A stretch of 64,000 bases of DNA. It comes from Ceriagrion tenellum (Eukaryota > Arthropoda > Insecta > Odonata > Coenagrionidae). The stretch is taken from NCBI GenBank assembly GCA_963169105.1, contig OY720639.1, positions 123,649,117-123,713,116 on the forward strand, written 5' to 3'. The translations under genes were made by a program, and so were the position numbers. Shown in pieces: positions 38,901-45,006 of the stretch (positions are counted from its first letter, which is position 1; each line of letters starts with the position of its first letter). Under the pieces are notes generated by a model, which made no database searches, was not told the origin of the DNA, and worked only from the letters and a program-made list of their open reading frames with translations.

Positions 38901-39635
38901 TGCACAAGCCTTGGACGACCCATGATTCTGATCCAAGCGGAACGGGAGTTCCCGAAGATGAGAGAGCATGGTACTGCACCTATTTTAGATATTTATAATA
39001 CATATAAACAAAATAATTGGCACGAACTCAAGTAAGATGGTGGAATAAAAAATTGGAGTGGTATTTATTTGATGTTCGCCACACCCCAATCGGCTGATGA
39101 ATCTAGAAAACCCGAAATAGACCACACACTCATGTACAAGCTTTGCTCCGAAGAAAAAGTACGTGCTTCACGGATGGGCGAAAAAATACCACTGACGCAT
39201 ACGGCAAAAATTGAAAACAAATATTTAACAACCGCACACATTTAAGGTATTTATGTTGCAGAAATGATGCGAAATGAAACCTAAGCGTAATTTGAATGTG
39301 AAATTACAATTGTCTATCCCCCAGTGCATCAAAGGTATAAAGATCACCATTCTAGCGATCTAAATTGACCTTCGCATTGATTCACTCATGTTTATTATAT
39401 GCATGACTCATAATGTCGCAACTCGGACATTGTTTTGGAAACAAAACTTTTTCACATCACTGATACCTGCTCTTTTTCCTAGTGTTGCAGTAATTTTTTC
39501 CTACCAATATTGTGATAAATCACTAATTACGCATAAAATAAACAATTCGAGTTAAATACTCGCCAGTTTGACAGCTTTTCCTATTTCATCTAGGATCCGC
39601 TCCTTGACGCCATTCTTGTCTTCCATGCTGTCCAT
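5784..39635 (-). CDS. Plekhm2: PLEKHM2 (SKIP) orthologue, RUN and PH domain protein, 12 coding exons
   Basis: In vertebrates PLEKHM2 binds GTP-bound Arl8 on lysosomes through its RUN domain and recruits kinesin-1 through its linker, driving lysosomes towards microtubule plus ends. The 12 exons listed below join in frame into about 1185 codons (human, about 1019). The RUN domain covers about residues 1-185. A serine-rich disordered linker (about 190-680) accounts for the extra length. A PH-like module covers about 681-850, a PH domain about 880-1016, and a conserved tail runs to 1185. Recognisable landmarks include SPVGL-GRAWLHMALTEGTLESY, FKVLHYGLVHVED, AGVLYKFDD and DWILHFPSMNEM. Every junction is GT-AG except intron 1 (GC-AG). 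The start at 39635 is the methionine that best matches the vertebrate N terminus; further in-frame ATGs lie upstream. The introns hold many transposons, but no exon is broken. Confidence 0.9.
5940..8432 (-). other. PLEKHM2 intron 11
   Basis: 2.5 kb, AT-rich. An imperfect direct repeat lies at about 7060-7150 (TTGAATGATGGCAATTATTA twice). A small hairpin, GGCATCATTTTGATGCC, sits near 6867. No transposon end or coding segment was recognised. Confidence 0.6.
8433..8555 (-). CDS. Plekhm2: PLEKHM2 coding exon 11
   Basis: 41 codons, phase 0, between ACCCAG and GTATGA. It encodes EFDCREVHERGGDWILHF, then SMNEMQSFLLALKHIWNSLH. This aligns with human PPWVIYLSCTSELDRLLSAL followed by NSGWKTIYQ. The exon has no ATG-initiated frame long enough to stand out by length; it was found by extending the alignment. 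Confidence 0.85.
8556..10402 (-). other. PLEKHM2 intron 10
   Basis: 1.85 kb of AT-rich sequence between exons 10 and 11. I see no repeat, coding segment or transposon in it. Confidence 0.6.
10403..10633 (-). CDS. Plekhm2: PLEKHM2 coding exon 10
   Basis: 77 codons, phase 0, between ATCAG and GTAAGT. It contains QPCSVMLTDNGQVVICQEE and the VTSLQVAPDGAGFWCAL segment. These align with human IPCCLVLTDDRLFTCHEDC and the following strands, a partial extra PH-like fold C-terminal to the PH domain. Confidence 0.88.
10634..11511 (-). other. PLEKHM2 intron 9
   Basis: 0.88 kb between exons 9 and 10, with a short (TA)n run near 11206. Nothing else was recognised. Confidence 0.6.
11512..11761 (-). CDS. 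Plekhm2: PLEKHM2 coding exon 9 (PH domain core)
   Basis: After TTGTAG, one base completes the split lysine, then AGVLYKFDDALSRLPSW. It continues with RPHTFEVLLGRGRSLRLAA and ASDWLQAFVQSASSG, the last strands and the C-terminal alpha helix of a PH domain with its invariant tryptophan. The donor is GTAAGA. Confidence 0.9.
11762..13211 (-). other. PLEKHM2 intron 8
   Basis: 1.45 kb. The pyrimidine-rich plus strand from about 11980 to 12320 resembles, in composition only, the reversed 3' part of RTE-type ORFs seen elsewhere in the window. I could not read a convincing protein motif in it. The rest is plain AT-rich intron. Confidence 0.5.
13212..13468 (-). CDS. Plekhm2: PLEKHM2 coding exon 8 (start of PH domain)
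   Basis: Begins GQNSEALKRMIGLMEGE after TTGTAG. It contains PFKVLHYGLVHVEDEHP, equivalent to human VRFYGLVHWEDPTDE. It ends PGWQPAYFLL plus two bases before GTGAGT, and the split lysine is completed by exon 9. Confidence 0.88.
13469..13916 (-). other. PLEKHM2 intron 7
   Basis: 0.45 kb AT-rich intron between exons 7 and 8, with no further feature. Confidence 0.6.
13917..14198 (-). CDS. Plekhm2: PLEKHM2 coding exon 7
   Basis: 94 codons, phase 0. It starts VGPNYQSLTICTRANN, matching human VGLDQQTVKLVCTNRR, and carries HFCITVGDKEVAMDIVSH then LELAMRRW, the closing helix of the first PH-like module. It ends LAALQPK before GTAGGA. The acceptor is CAATAG. Confidence 0.85.
14659..15503. mobile_element. 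piggyBac-like non-autonomous element (MITE) in intron 6
   Basis: Flanked by TTAA at 14655-14658 and 15504-15507, the target duplication of piggyBac elements. The ends are inverted repeats of about 40 bp. The left reads GGTGATATGGTAGTGACGG then CCGAGGGGA; the right, reversed, reads GGCATTATGGTAGTGACAG then CCGAGGGGA. The 845-bp interior has no transposase. The right terminus lies inside a 66-bp tandem duplication. The superfamily is inferred from TTAA alone. Confidence 0.6.
15483..15614 (+). repeat. exact 66-bp tandem duplication
   Basis: Units 15483-15548 and 15549-15614 are identical. Each starts GGCTGTCACTACCATAATGC and ends TCTATTACTCAT. The first 21 bases are the right end of the piggyBac-like MITE and the rest is flanking intron, so the duplication spans the insertion junction and arose after insertion. 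Confidence 0.95.
15883..16052 (+). repeat. two imperfect copies of an 85-bp GC-rich unit
   Basis: Units start at 15883 (GTGGGCAGAGCAAGCAACGG) and 15968 (GTAGGCAGAGCAAGCAACGG) and run through GTCGAGGGGAA, GGGAGGGA and GAAAAACTCT. They are far more GC-rich than their surroundings. They may belong to the 5' part of the Tigger element that follows, but no terminus was found. Confidence 0.85.
16325..17971 (+). pseudogene. Tigger (TIGD1-type) transposase pseudogene
   Basis: A single continuous frame of 548 codons matches Tigger/pogo transposases. The order is an N-terminal EEKIDIVKKYESGLTISNIS helix-turn-helix, a CENP-B type DNA-binding region (VSNGWFNRFKK), and a DDE core with VFNVDETRLFW, ILLMLDNALGHPP and LLQPMDKGVIASFK holding the three aspartates. 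The usual acidic tail follows (EDVEELLDSHEEW, SLHRFFSKF). Six internal stops break it: 16373 TGA, 16388 TAA, 17570 TGA, 17609 TAG, 17747 TAA and 17867 TAA. No frameshift was found. The longest open piece is 16409-17572. It lies antisense in PLEKHM2 intron 6. Terminal repeats were not located. Confidence 0.9.
18322..19725 (-). mobile_element. second, decayed pogo-like DNA transposon
   Basis: Flanked by TA (18320-18321 and 19726-19727). The ends are CCGTACTTTCC and, reversed, CCGTAATTTTCC, with GTGCGTATTATA just inside. The minus strand 19248-18816 retains the C-terminal part of a pogo-type transposase: FKRCCLTNSIDGSNDD (family pattern F-x-KC-ISNALDG-DD) and an acidic tail with FESSEDSDFEFEGF. 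The DDE core is missing or unreadable, so it is inactive. It lies just downstream of the Tigger pseudogene. Confidence 0.55.
19728..20229 (-). other. rest of PLEKHM2 intron 6
   Basis: Ordinary AT-rich intron sequence between the pogo-like element and the exon 6 donor. Nothing else was seen. Confidence 0.5.
20230..20448 (-). CDS. Plekhm2: PLEKHM2 coding exon 6 (first PH-like module)
   Basis: Starts VFKVRSSFMVKT after TTGCAG and ends EILYDDLDTVV before GTATGT, phase 0 at both ends. The segment SPLLAVLSTQGLYIVGS aligns with the human LLYVLLTDCYVYLLR beta strands of the module before the C-terminal PH domain. The open frame reads on past the donor, but only this donor preserves the alignment. 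Confidence 0.85.
20449..22471 (-). other. PLEKHM2 intron 5
   Basis: 2.0 kb intron carrying one retrotransposon scrap (21200-21560). The pyrimidine-rich plus strand from 20970 to 21200 may be more of the same relic reversed, but it is unreadable as protein. The remainder is featureless. Confidence 0.55.
21200..21560 (-). mobile_element. non-LTR retrotransposon RT fragment
   Basis: Read on the minus strand with frame changes, the sequence gives LNDMRFVNLKETKMTE, then QITVGGNGNDEVEEFKY. This is the common RT/thumb block of RTE-type elements (NL-KTK-M, then GG-x-VEEFKYL). A more altered tail follows towards 21240. It is short, broken and inactive. Confidence 0.45.
22472..23776 (-). CDS. Plekhm2: PLEKHM2 coding exon 5 (large linker exon)
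   Basis: 435 codons opening with DDSSYSEIEDNRINRMLSM. This is the disordered linker, rich in Ser, Glu, Asn and Pro. In vertebrates the linker holds two tryptophan-acidic motifs (such as LEWDD) that bind the TPR domain of kinesin light chain. The closest candidates here are VNLNDWSSEGSEA and TSPWILEEN; neither is a perfect W-D/E match. The acceptor is GTCCAG and the donor GTGAGT after VEGDQVYK. Confidence 0.85.
23777..25112 (-). other. PLEKHM2 intron 4
   Basis: 1.3 kb AT-rich intron between exons 4 and 5. No transposon or coding segment was recognised. Confidence 0.6.
25113..25334 (-). CDS. Plekhm2: PLEKHM2 coding exon 4
   Basis: 74 codons in phase 0 at both ends, with a TTCCAG acceptor and a GTAATT donor. 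It begins DVSYFEVSCFVPG, aligning with the human ELDLDAPYLDLAPYMP segment that closes the RUN domain. It then becomes Gly/Ser/Thr-rich and ends in an acidic TEGDDADATE. Confidence 0.8.
25335..26292 (-). other. PLEKHM2 intron 3
   Basis: 0.96 kb AT-rich intron between exons 3 and 4, with nothing further recognised. Confidence 0.6.
26293..26516 (-). CDS. Plekhm2: PLEKHM2 coding exon 3 (RUN domain, C-terminal half)
   Basis: Follows a TGTAG acceptor and starts with two bases that complete the glycine, then RAWLHMALTEGTLESYIGAL, the signature RUN helix. It ends HFCLEL before a strong GTGAGT donor. Compared with vertebrates there is an insertion rich in Glu/Arg (REGADCPREELEESRS). Confidence 0.9.
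26692..27301. mobile_element. piggyBac-like MITE in intron 2
   Basis: Bounded by TTAA at 26688-26691 and 27302-27305. The inverted ends are CCCTTCAGCTG and, reversed, CCCTTCAACTG. A CCC start next to TTAA is typical of piggyBac. The 610-bp interior has no transposase and is GC-richer than the intron. About 450 bp of it (26755-27210) is related to 34330-34775 inside the pogo-type element further along. Confidence 0.7.
27360..27465 (-). mobile_element. tRNA-derived SINE copy (minus)
   Basis: Reversed, it shows an A box TGGCTTGGTGG (27447-27457) and a B box GGTTTGAATCCC (27393-27404), spaced as in a tRNA promoter. The tail is GAATGATTTTTTCATTGCAA. It is a SINE rather than a tRNA gene, because no cloverleaf closes. 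It forms an inverted pair with the next copy. Confidence 0.7.
27480..27562 (+). mobile_element. tRNA-derived SINE copy (plus)
   Basis: Carries the B box GGATTGAATCCC and the same tail, TCAAATGATTTTTTCATTAT, as the neighbouring minus copy, in the opposite direction. The 5' part is short and the A box is decayed. The two copies make a diverged inverted repeat of about 80 bp. Confidence 0.6.
27781..27838. repeat. 58-bp hairpin at the R4-like copy C junction
   Basis: The left arm reads TGTCGAAAAGAGAAAGAGG, then TAATGGTG. After the spacer GTCAA, the right arm is its reverse complement apart from one extra A. The structure ends exactly where the R4-like copy C begins. Confidence 0.9.
27839..28375 (-). 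mobile_element. R4-like retrotransposon copy C, 3' segment
   Basis: Aligns in reverse with the CCHC and endonuclease part of copy A (about 51870-52375). The block around 27905-28050 mirrors the region that encodes the KPDIVLL and FVIEFSAP motifs in copy A, but stops break it here. It is cut short at 27839 by the hairpin. It is separated from its 5' half by an inserted RTE fragment. Confidence 0.7.
28376..29257 (-). mobile_element. 5'-truncated RTE-type element nested in R4-like copy C
   Basis: On the minus strand it starts within the RT domain (LFNMYLEKAIREAQE-type block). It continues with GEEINMLHFADHIAVLAGN, the FADD catalytic box with the second Asp changed to His. Then come INTTKTKILVCGKEKLNVEV and VDSFIYLRSTITWDGRST. 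It ends at 28405 with the usual C-terminal EGKIGGKFPRGSFRNKFMD. Junctions are near 29257 and 28376; the flanking R4-like sequence resumes in register. It is inactive. Confidence 0.75.
29258..30085 (-). mobile_element. R4-like retrotransposon copy C, 5' segment
   Basis: Matches copy A from about 50800 to 51860, reversed. Readable blocks are MGPLLFCIALLHL-like RT sequence, MNMFMVPTLLYTF, DPLLSVVRKHLCGGVGSFLF and DVLKLK. Stops and frameshifts are frequent, so this is the oldest of the copies. It begins abruptly near 30085, as expected for 5' truncation. Confidence 0.75.
30086..32757 (-). other. PLEKHM2 intron 2, featureless part
   Basis: 2.7 kb AT-rich sequence between transposon insertions. 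Short frames on both strands have no recognisable content. Confidence 0.5.
32760..33079 (+). mobile_element. extra left end of a pogo-type element
   Basis: Starts after TA with CAGTAGAACCTCGATCTAT. For about 90 bp it matches the left end of the next element (33080 onward) at roughly 90 percent, then diverges into unrelated sequence up to 33079. It is either a truncated separate copy or a partial tandem duplication of the terminus. Confidence 0.6.
33080..35102. mobile_element. 2-kb pogo/Tigger-type non-autonomous element
   Basis: Flanked by TA (33078-33079 and 35103-35104). The ends are inverted repeats reading CAGTAGAACCTCGATCTAT from each side, with subterminal GATGCGGGAAAACGAT-like repeats near both ends. 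No transposase was read in the 2-kb interior, which is GC-richer than the intron and includes an A14 run at about 33810. The central part (34330-34775) is related to the piggyBac-like MITE at 26692. Confidence 0.7.
34330..34775 (+). repeat. segment shared with the MITE at 26692-27301
   Basis: Blocks such as GTGGAACATCAGTTAATTT, ATATGAAGTTTG, AACACCAAGGAAATC and GGCCATAAAGATAAGAAGGG occur in the same order and orientation at 26755-27210. Overall identity is about 75-80 percent by eye. This is either an old MITE copy inserted in the pogo-type element or a shared ancestral filler. Confidence 0.75.
35105..36010 (-). other. PLEKHM2 intron 2, no feature
   Basis: AT-rich intron sequence between two transposons. 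I see nothing in it. Confidence 0.5.
36013..38277. mobile_element. possible TA-flanked DNA transposon remnant
   Basis: TACCCTGCTGG at 36011-36021 and its exact reverse complement at 38269-38279 could be short terminal repeats of one element with TA target sites. The interior holds no readable transposase and is itself interrupted by the hAT-like MITE. The terminal match is only 11 bp, so the pairing is uncertain. Confidence 0.3.
36981..37457. mobile_element. hAT-like MITE
   Basis: The ends are AGGGTTGCCAGGT and, reversed, TTAGGGTTACCAGGT. An 8-bp near-duplication flanks it: AACCACGT (36973-36980) and AACCACAT (37458-37465). Internal sequence repeats CTCCCGTATTT several times near the left end. 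There is no coding potential. The 8-bp target duplication suggests hAT. Confidence 0.5.
38763..38979 (-). CDS. Plekhm2: PLEKHM2 coding exon 2 (RUN domain)
   Basis: Begins after an AATAG acceptor with VQYHALSSSG and carries GLCRWVDRALLHGLRRLQ then AGYWPVM, matching the RUN core of PLEKHM2 (CEHLDHALLYGLQDLSSGYW). It ends at SPVGL plus one base, before a GTAAAC donor. The split glycine is completed by exon 3. Confidence 0.85.
38980..39563 (-). other. PLEKHM2 intron 1 (GC-AG)
   Basis: 584-bp intron with donor GCGAGT and acceptor AAATAG. It is AT-rich with no transposon. Phase 0 at both ends supports this pairing over any GT donor nearby. Confidence 0.65.
39564..39635 (-). CDS. Plekhm2: PLEKHM2 coding exon 1 (N terminus of RUN domain)
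   Basis: Encodes MDSMEDKNGVKERILDEI and then GKAVKL, 24 residues that align with the vertebrate start (VKDRILENI...SVKKLQ). The next codons lead to a stop (L-A-S-I-stop), so the exon must end here. The only donor that keeps the frame and restores the conserved VQY continuation is GCGAGT at 39563-39558, a GC donor with an otherwise good consensus. A GT donor three bases later would give phase 1 and does not fit exon 2. Confidence 0.75.
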
Positions 39636-39696
39636 TGCGCTTTCTAATTTTCTAGACTGCTCCCGAAATGCATTACTCCAGTTTATAACTGAAGCT

Positions 39697-39747
39697 TTAC
39701 ATGATAACATGTAAGAACTCATTATTTCCACTAGAATCAGAAGACAT
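39697..39747 (-). promoter_or_regulatory. 16-codon upstream ORF before PLEKHM2
   Basis: The furthest ATG seen upstream of the PLEKHM2 start opens a separate frame, MSSDSSGNNEFLHVIM then TAA, ending 61 bases before the chosen start. The PLEKHM2 frame itself stays open upstream and has two more ATGs, starting MSSY and MLSC. The transcription start is unknown, so this matters only if the mRNA reaches past 39747. Confidence 0.35.
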
Positions 39748-40439
39748 TTTGCTGGGGGAGTAAGTTCACGATGGCGTCCAAGCGCACGTATTGATCATAA
39801 AAAAACAAGGCGGAAAAACCCGGACTTTTCAAAATATAGTAGGTATTGTCATTGTCGAATATTTACTTCCCACGAGAATATGTTGCATTCTTGGAATGGA
39901 GACCCTGCACATACTTGGCATTTAATGATAACTAACTTTATTATGTATCACAGGATGCTAACTTTTTTGTTACGTTTTTATGCAAGACAGAATCACATGG
40001 CACAGTCAGTGGTGGAAAAGATCGTTGGTGGTAAGAGGGTGTATTGCTACTTCCTGAGAGTCTAGTACGCAATATTATAATTTTTTTAGGTTAACCTGGA
40101 AATTTTTTAACGTCTCACATCAATCAGTTCCAGGGTACAATGACGAGTAAGTTATTAGAATTTTCACAGGATGAAATCAATCAAGGCAGTCTATTTCGCT
40201 CATACAAAGTAGAGGAGTGGCAAAGGAGAGGTGGCTCGCTTCAGATAGTATTTTAGGCCAAAAGGAAATTAATAATTACAAATTGCTTCAAATAAAATCC
40301 ACTGGGATTTTAGTAGATTGAAATATCAACGTTTCATCTGCAACTTACTATGCATTTAAAAATGTTATATCATTTTTTACTGAACCACGCAAGATTAGTT
40401 TAAGCATTATTTAAAAAATATTAGTAGTTTGTAATGGGA
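39748..40439. other. intergenic region upstream of PLEKHM2
   Basis: Presumed promoter side of PLEKHM2. No TATA box, CpG cluster or divergent first exon could be assigned. Confidence 0.4.
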
Positions 40440-40686
40440 TCATATTCAGTGCCTTCGCGAGTGCTAGTCTTTAGAGTGTTTATTGAAAGTATTTTTTAAA
40501 AATGGTCCGAGAATATCTGGTTGATAAATGTTTTTATAGTGTTAAAGAATACTTAGTGCCAAATTTTTAATATTTTCTTTTTGTAAATTATGTAATATTT
40601 CTTGCATATCGACATATCCTATGCACATACCAGTAGCCACTGTGTAATGTGTCTCTTGGACGAATAAAAATCTTATCTTATCTTAT
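40440..40686 (+). mobile_element. possible 3' tail of a non-LTR retrotransposon
   Basis: An AT-rich stretch ending in AATAAAAATCTTATCTTATC and one more TTA. Simple ATCTT-type tails after a polyadenylation-like motif are common at 3' ends of jockey/CR1-type elements. No protein was readable. Confidence 0.3.
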
Positions 40687-41640
40687 TGGCATTTGTTGCA
40701 CGTGGCGTGTTTGGCTGGAAGGTTTTGGGTTAACGGCCCTTGAAGTGGTTCAGTTGGTTGGTGGCTCTGCGGGAGTGGTTTTAACTGGGAGTATTGTTGC
40801 GGTTTCAGTGTGGAGTGGTGGGGAGGAAAGGGGGAGTATTAATAATGAGGTGGCAACAATGAGGTTGTTTGAAAAGGGGGAGATTGAATGCTGGGAGAGT
40901 GTGTCGAGCCAGGATGTAAAGGGTGCGAAAGTGCATATAAGGAAAAAGAAATGGGAGAAGGTGTGTGTGTCTATTAGGTGGTATTCCTGTGGGTACAATT
41001 CAGTGTAATAGGTGAGGCATTGGTGCTGCCAGGAGCCCCTCCGAGGGATGCTTGATTTGTGTGTGGGGCTTCAGAGGGTCCACTGTCAGCAGGGGCCACG
41101 TATTGTTGTTGTTCCATAACTCGGGTGGAAGTTGGATTGGTGAACATTTAAATTATAACAGTTAGAGGTTGGTATCCACAATAAGTATTATTAACCCCTA
41201 CAAGAGGGGAACAAAAAGATTTGTGACCAGCAAGTTTTGGAAAATCTGAATAAAATTGTGAGTTTTTAGACCATTGCTTTTTAACTACAAAACTGTAGCA
41301 GATACATATATGTACAAATTAACATGCTAAGTTTTCTGAAAATACAGAAGAGTAATAATAACAATGTCGAAAATTATTTCAATTTATTTAAATAAATAGA
41401 TTGATTAAAACTGTAATTAAAGGAAATATTTACTAAAGAGTGAAGTGTTTCATACAAATTGACCAGAAAATGAATGTTTTAAAATTATTCCAATCTTCAG
41501 TGAAAATTACTGCGCAGCAATGACATAATTTGCTTGAAAATTGATCTATGAACATTTATATTTTTTAAAAGTAGTTATTATACCAGTACAAGGTAGGTTT
41601 TGATGAAAGAGAAACTTACAGATTTTCTGTACTGTCTGGG
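40687..41640. other. intergenic, no gene recognised
   Basis: A 119-codon open frame on the plus strand (40649-41008) is compositionally odd (Gly/Val-rich) and has no recognisable domain. The rest is AT-rich. Confidence 0.4.
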
Positions 41641-42950
41641 TCCCATCTCCCTCAAATATTACCTTTTTCACCTCTTCATACAATACCCTTCTTCATCCAG
41701 ACCACAAAACCTATTCTCTCTCTAACCCTTCCTTGCATACCCAACATCCTTACTATCATTGTCTTCAGCAACCCATTTCCCATTATTGCTTCCTCCAGCC
41801 ACCTGCCCTGCCTATCCCAGTTTCATTCAGCAATTTTCTTTCGTTGCCCACCGTACTATTCACTTCCTCATTTGTCTTCCACCCACCACACCATCTCCAT
41901 CCTTCTCCAGACCCACATCTCAAATGCTTACTACCCTTATGCATCCTCCATTCTGAGGGTCATCATTTTGGTGCCATTCAATGCTACACTCCATATCAAG
42001 CTCCTCACCAGTCACTTCTTCACATCCTTTCCCAAAGTCCCCATAAGCCCTCTTCTTTTACTAAATGCTTTCTCAGTTAATGATATTCTCCTCATGTCTT
42101 TGAAGCTATGCCCATTCTCTTCTAGCATATTTTAGTATTCAAAATGCTTTACTTACTCCAGTTTGTCTCTTACTTTCTAAGTCCCAGAGAATTTCATTAC
42201 TTTGTTTTCTCATGATTTATCTTTGTTCCGAGCTTCCTGCACAATAATTCTAAAGCATTTATTTAAATTTGTGATCCCTTCAAAGATCAACAAACCAACG
42301 ACTGATCGTCCACAAATATAACCTACTTTATCAGCTGCCCTCATAATTTGATTCCCACATCTAGTTCCTCCCATACCTCTCTTATAATTTCCTCAGCATA
42401 TAACATAAGAAAGATGAAAACAGGCACCTAAAAAGAAAGACAAAAACAGGCACCCTTGCATTACCCTGTGACCTATAACTGCCCATCCTGATTCACCATC
42501 AACCACCCTCACTTGTGGCCTTTGCGCCATTTATAAGTTTAGGATTAATCTCCTGTGTCGCCAGTCTATTCACATTTTCCCGTGAATCTCTATCAATTTT
42601 TCCCAATTTACTAAGTCAAATGCCTTTTCAAAATCCAAAGAGCAAGTAAAAACATCCTGGTTATTCTCAATTTTTCTTTCTATAACAGTTCACATTACTG
42701 CAATTACATCCCAAGTGAATCTTCTCTTCTGTAAGCCAAACTGGTCATCACCTTAGAAGTAATTTGCCTAATTCTCAAACTTTTTATCAATTATTCGGAG
42801 CTTAACTTTGCCAGCATGTAATATTAAACTATTTGCTCTATAGTCCTCACATTCTGGTGCTTTCTTCTTCTTCAGGATAGTTTTCATGAGGTCATCTGGC
42901 CATACCCCATCCTCATTCATCTAAGGATCAGTTCAAAAATAATTTTCCTA
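41640..42950 (-). mobile_element. RTE-type reverse transcriptase relic
   Basis: On the minus strand, 42760-42400 reads as RT blocks with stops: ENNQDVFTCSLDFEKAFDLV (palm motif A, with catalytic Asp), IDWRHRRLILNL, PQVRVVDGESG and IGHRVMQGC. Then come LYAEEIIREVWEE and FVDDQS-like sequence near 42320 (motif C). Towards 41640 the minus strand probably holds the thumb and tail, but it is unreadable. It is the same clade as the fragment at 28376-29257 or a close relative. Confidence 0.65.
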
Positions 42951-43924
42951 CTTTCCAAAATTCTTCAGCAACTCCCAAGGTATTCTGTCGCTACTGCAGC
43001 TTTTTTTTGCTTTCATCTCTTTCAATGCTTTTCCTGTTCACTGTAGAGTAGGTATCTTTAGCCCAAGATCATCCTCACCTAAATACTGCTCTCACATCCT
43101 CTGTATTAAGATTAGTTGGTTAAGTAGGTATTCCATGTATTCTCTCCATTATTATATTATTATACGCTACCTGTTCTGTCCCTAACCTTTGCTACCATTT
43201 GCCCTTTACTGCCATTTACCACCTGATAGCAATTTCACTTTTCTGCATGTCGCTCTAACTTCCTCTTCTTTCCACAGCTTTTCCATTTCCTTGCATAATG
43301 GTAATATATTACCATAATTTTACATAAATAGAGCAACACATTTTGTATAATACAGCAGTGAATTATTTGCTTTGAAATAAAATCTTTAGAGATGTTACTC
43401 CTCTTGGGGCTAAGATTTCAGTCATCTAGTGCGAGGTAATAGCACTGGGTCAGAAACTGCTATGACTCTATAAGTATTCCATTGTTGGATGAGAAAACTT
43501 TGTACCATCTCGTTTGAGACAAGTGAAGCTCAACTTTAAAAAAAATCATAAAAATCTGTGATGGCCAAATGGTGGGACCTAGACGACTTGATATTAAATG
43601 ATCCATTCTATGAATAGTATAGACATTGTTTCACATCCCATATTTTATTTCCCATGTGCTGGTGACATTCACTATTCTCATGTTAGTAAACAAAAGTGAC
43701 AAAATATTATGCAAGTGCTCTCAAGTCATTGTTGATGCTGAACTGCTGTTAGCTGTTTAAGAAATGCTGAGATCAACTTTATGAAAAATTCCCAAACTTT
43801 TTTGAGAAACAAAAAATCATCCAAGACTTTGGATGGGAGTCATGGCCCCCATTGAACTGATGCCTGTGCAGTATATACATGTCATCATATGCACTGGTGC
43901 AAAGAGGTAAACCAAAGGGAATGA
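42951..43924. other. intergenic, no gene recognised
   Basis: AT-rich sequence. The first part may be the decayed 5' end of the RT relic; nothing else was recognised. Confidence 0.4.
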
Positions 43925-44013
43925 TATTTGCCATGGAAAAACCATTTGACTTGACTGGGATTTTAACCCGGATCTCCTGGATTTTTCAAAGCAAATTCTA
44001 CTTTCTTAGGTGA
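43925..44013 (-). mobile_element. tRNA-derived SINE copy (minus)
   Basis: Same family as the 27.4-kb pair. Reversed, it contains CCGGGTTAAAATCCCAGTCA (a decayed B box) and the tail TCAAATGGTTTTTCCATGG. Confidence 0.5.
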
Positions 44014-44144
44014 ATAACTTTGAACCTATGCATATAGCTAAATATCATACCCTTTGAGCATTTTGCTCTGATTCGAAATTTGTCAGAGTGAGTTTTCCCA
44101 AAGTGACAATGTTGAGTTCATCCCCCATTATAATGGCTTAGGTA

Positions 44145-44729
44145 CCGTAAACTGTGGTAACTTTGGCCCAGAATCAGAATTTGTTTCTCACTATGCCATG
44201 CGTAGTAATTTGCCTTTTTCGAATTAGTTTTGGTGGCTTCCTGTGGTGGCAATACTATTTACGACAGATTGCAATTGTTTTGGAGTAGGCGCCCCTGTTG
44301 TTCTCATGGCATGTGTTTCTTTTTGTTTATCATTAGTAATTTTAGCCATCAAAATTTGTGGCAACCCAACTTTTGTTTAGTTTATGTGGTTGTAATCATC
44401 AATAGTTTGGTAAGTCCTATCATAGTTTACTTATCTATTTCTAATGCTGGATTTGTTTCAAAATTTGGAAAATCTCAACGCTTTCCTTTGTTGGCAGGTT
44501 AGGTACAATGCATAATCCACAGAGAGACATTGACGCAAACCCATACACAAACTGTAAAAGTAAAGAGGCACAGCTAAAATTGGAGAAGTGCCTTGAGGCA
44601 ATCAGATCTTGGAGACTTACCCAGCATCAAGCAGCAGATGAGTACAAAATTCCTCAATCTACATTCTGCATTGACCTACATACCTTGCCAAAACATCCTT
44701 GTCTATTCAACACTGCTGCAGTGATATGA
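44145..44729 (+). mobile_element. pogo-like element with pipsqueak-type HTH fragment
   Basis: A pogo-like terminus, TA then CCGTAAACTGTGGTAACTTT, occurs at 44143. Downstream, 44540-44670 encodes KLEKCLEAIRSWRLTQHQAA, then DEYKIPQSTF. This matches the pipsqueak helix-turn-helix found at the N terminus of one pogo transposase group (AIRSG-x-SQRKAA-YGIPRSTL). The frame is lost after 44729 and no DDE core follows. The right end was not found. Confidence 0.5.
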
Positions 44730-44930
44730 TGGCATTTACAGAACAAGGTTGAAGTTCCGTGCATTCACCAAAAAACTAGATCTCACCAAAAATGCATGGG
44801 AGGAACCTTACAGAAACCTTGATTAACCTTACGAATTCAACCTTGTTATTTCAATGTGGCACAACATTACACTAGCATTGGCAACATGGCCTAGGTTGTG
44901 GAAGCCTTAACCTTACGTGCTGTCTGGGAA

Positions 44931-45006
44931 GATGGCTTTGAGGTGTAACACACCTGACCAACAATAGGGTTCTGTTCGAGTCAAATGATTTATTCATGGT
45001 GAATTT
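44931..45006 (+). mobile_element. tRNA-derived SINE copy (plus)
   Basis: Contains GATGGCTTTGAGGTGTAAC (A-box region) and ACACCTGACC. A shortened B box follows near GGTTCTGTTCGAGTC, then the shared tail TCAAATGATTTATTCATGG. It is a diverged member of the family at 27360. Confidence 0.55.

Noticed and set aside
40649..41008. 119-codon open frame on the plus strand
   Set aside because: Gly/Val-rich translation with no domain. It begins inside a probable retrotransposon tail and has no splice or polyadenylation context.
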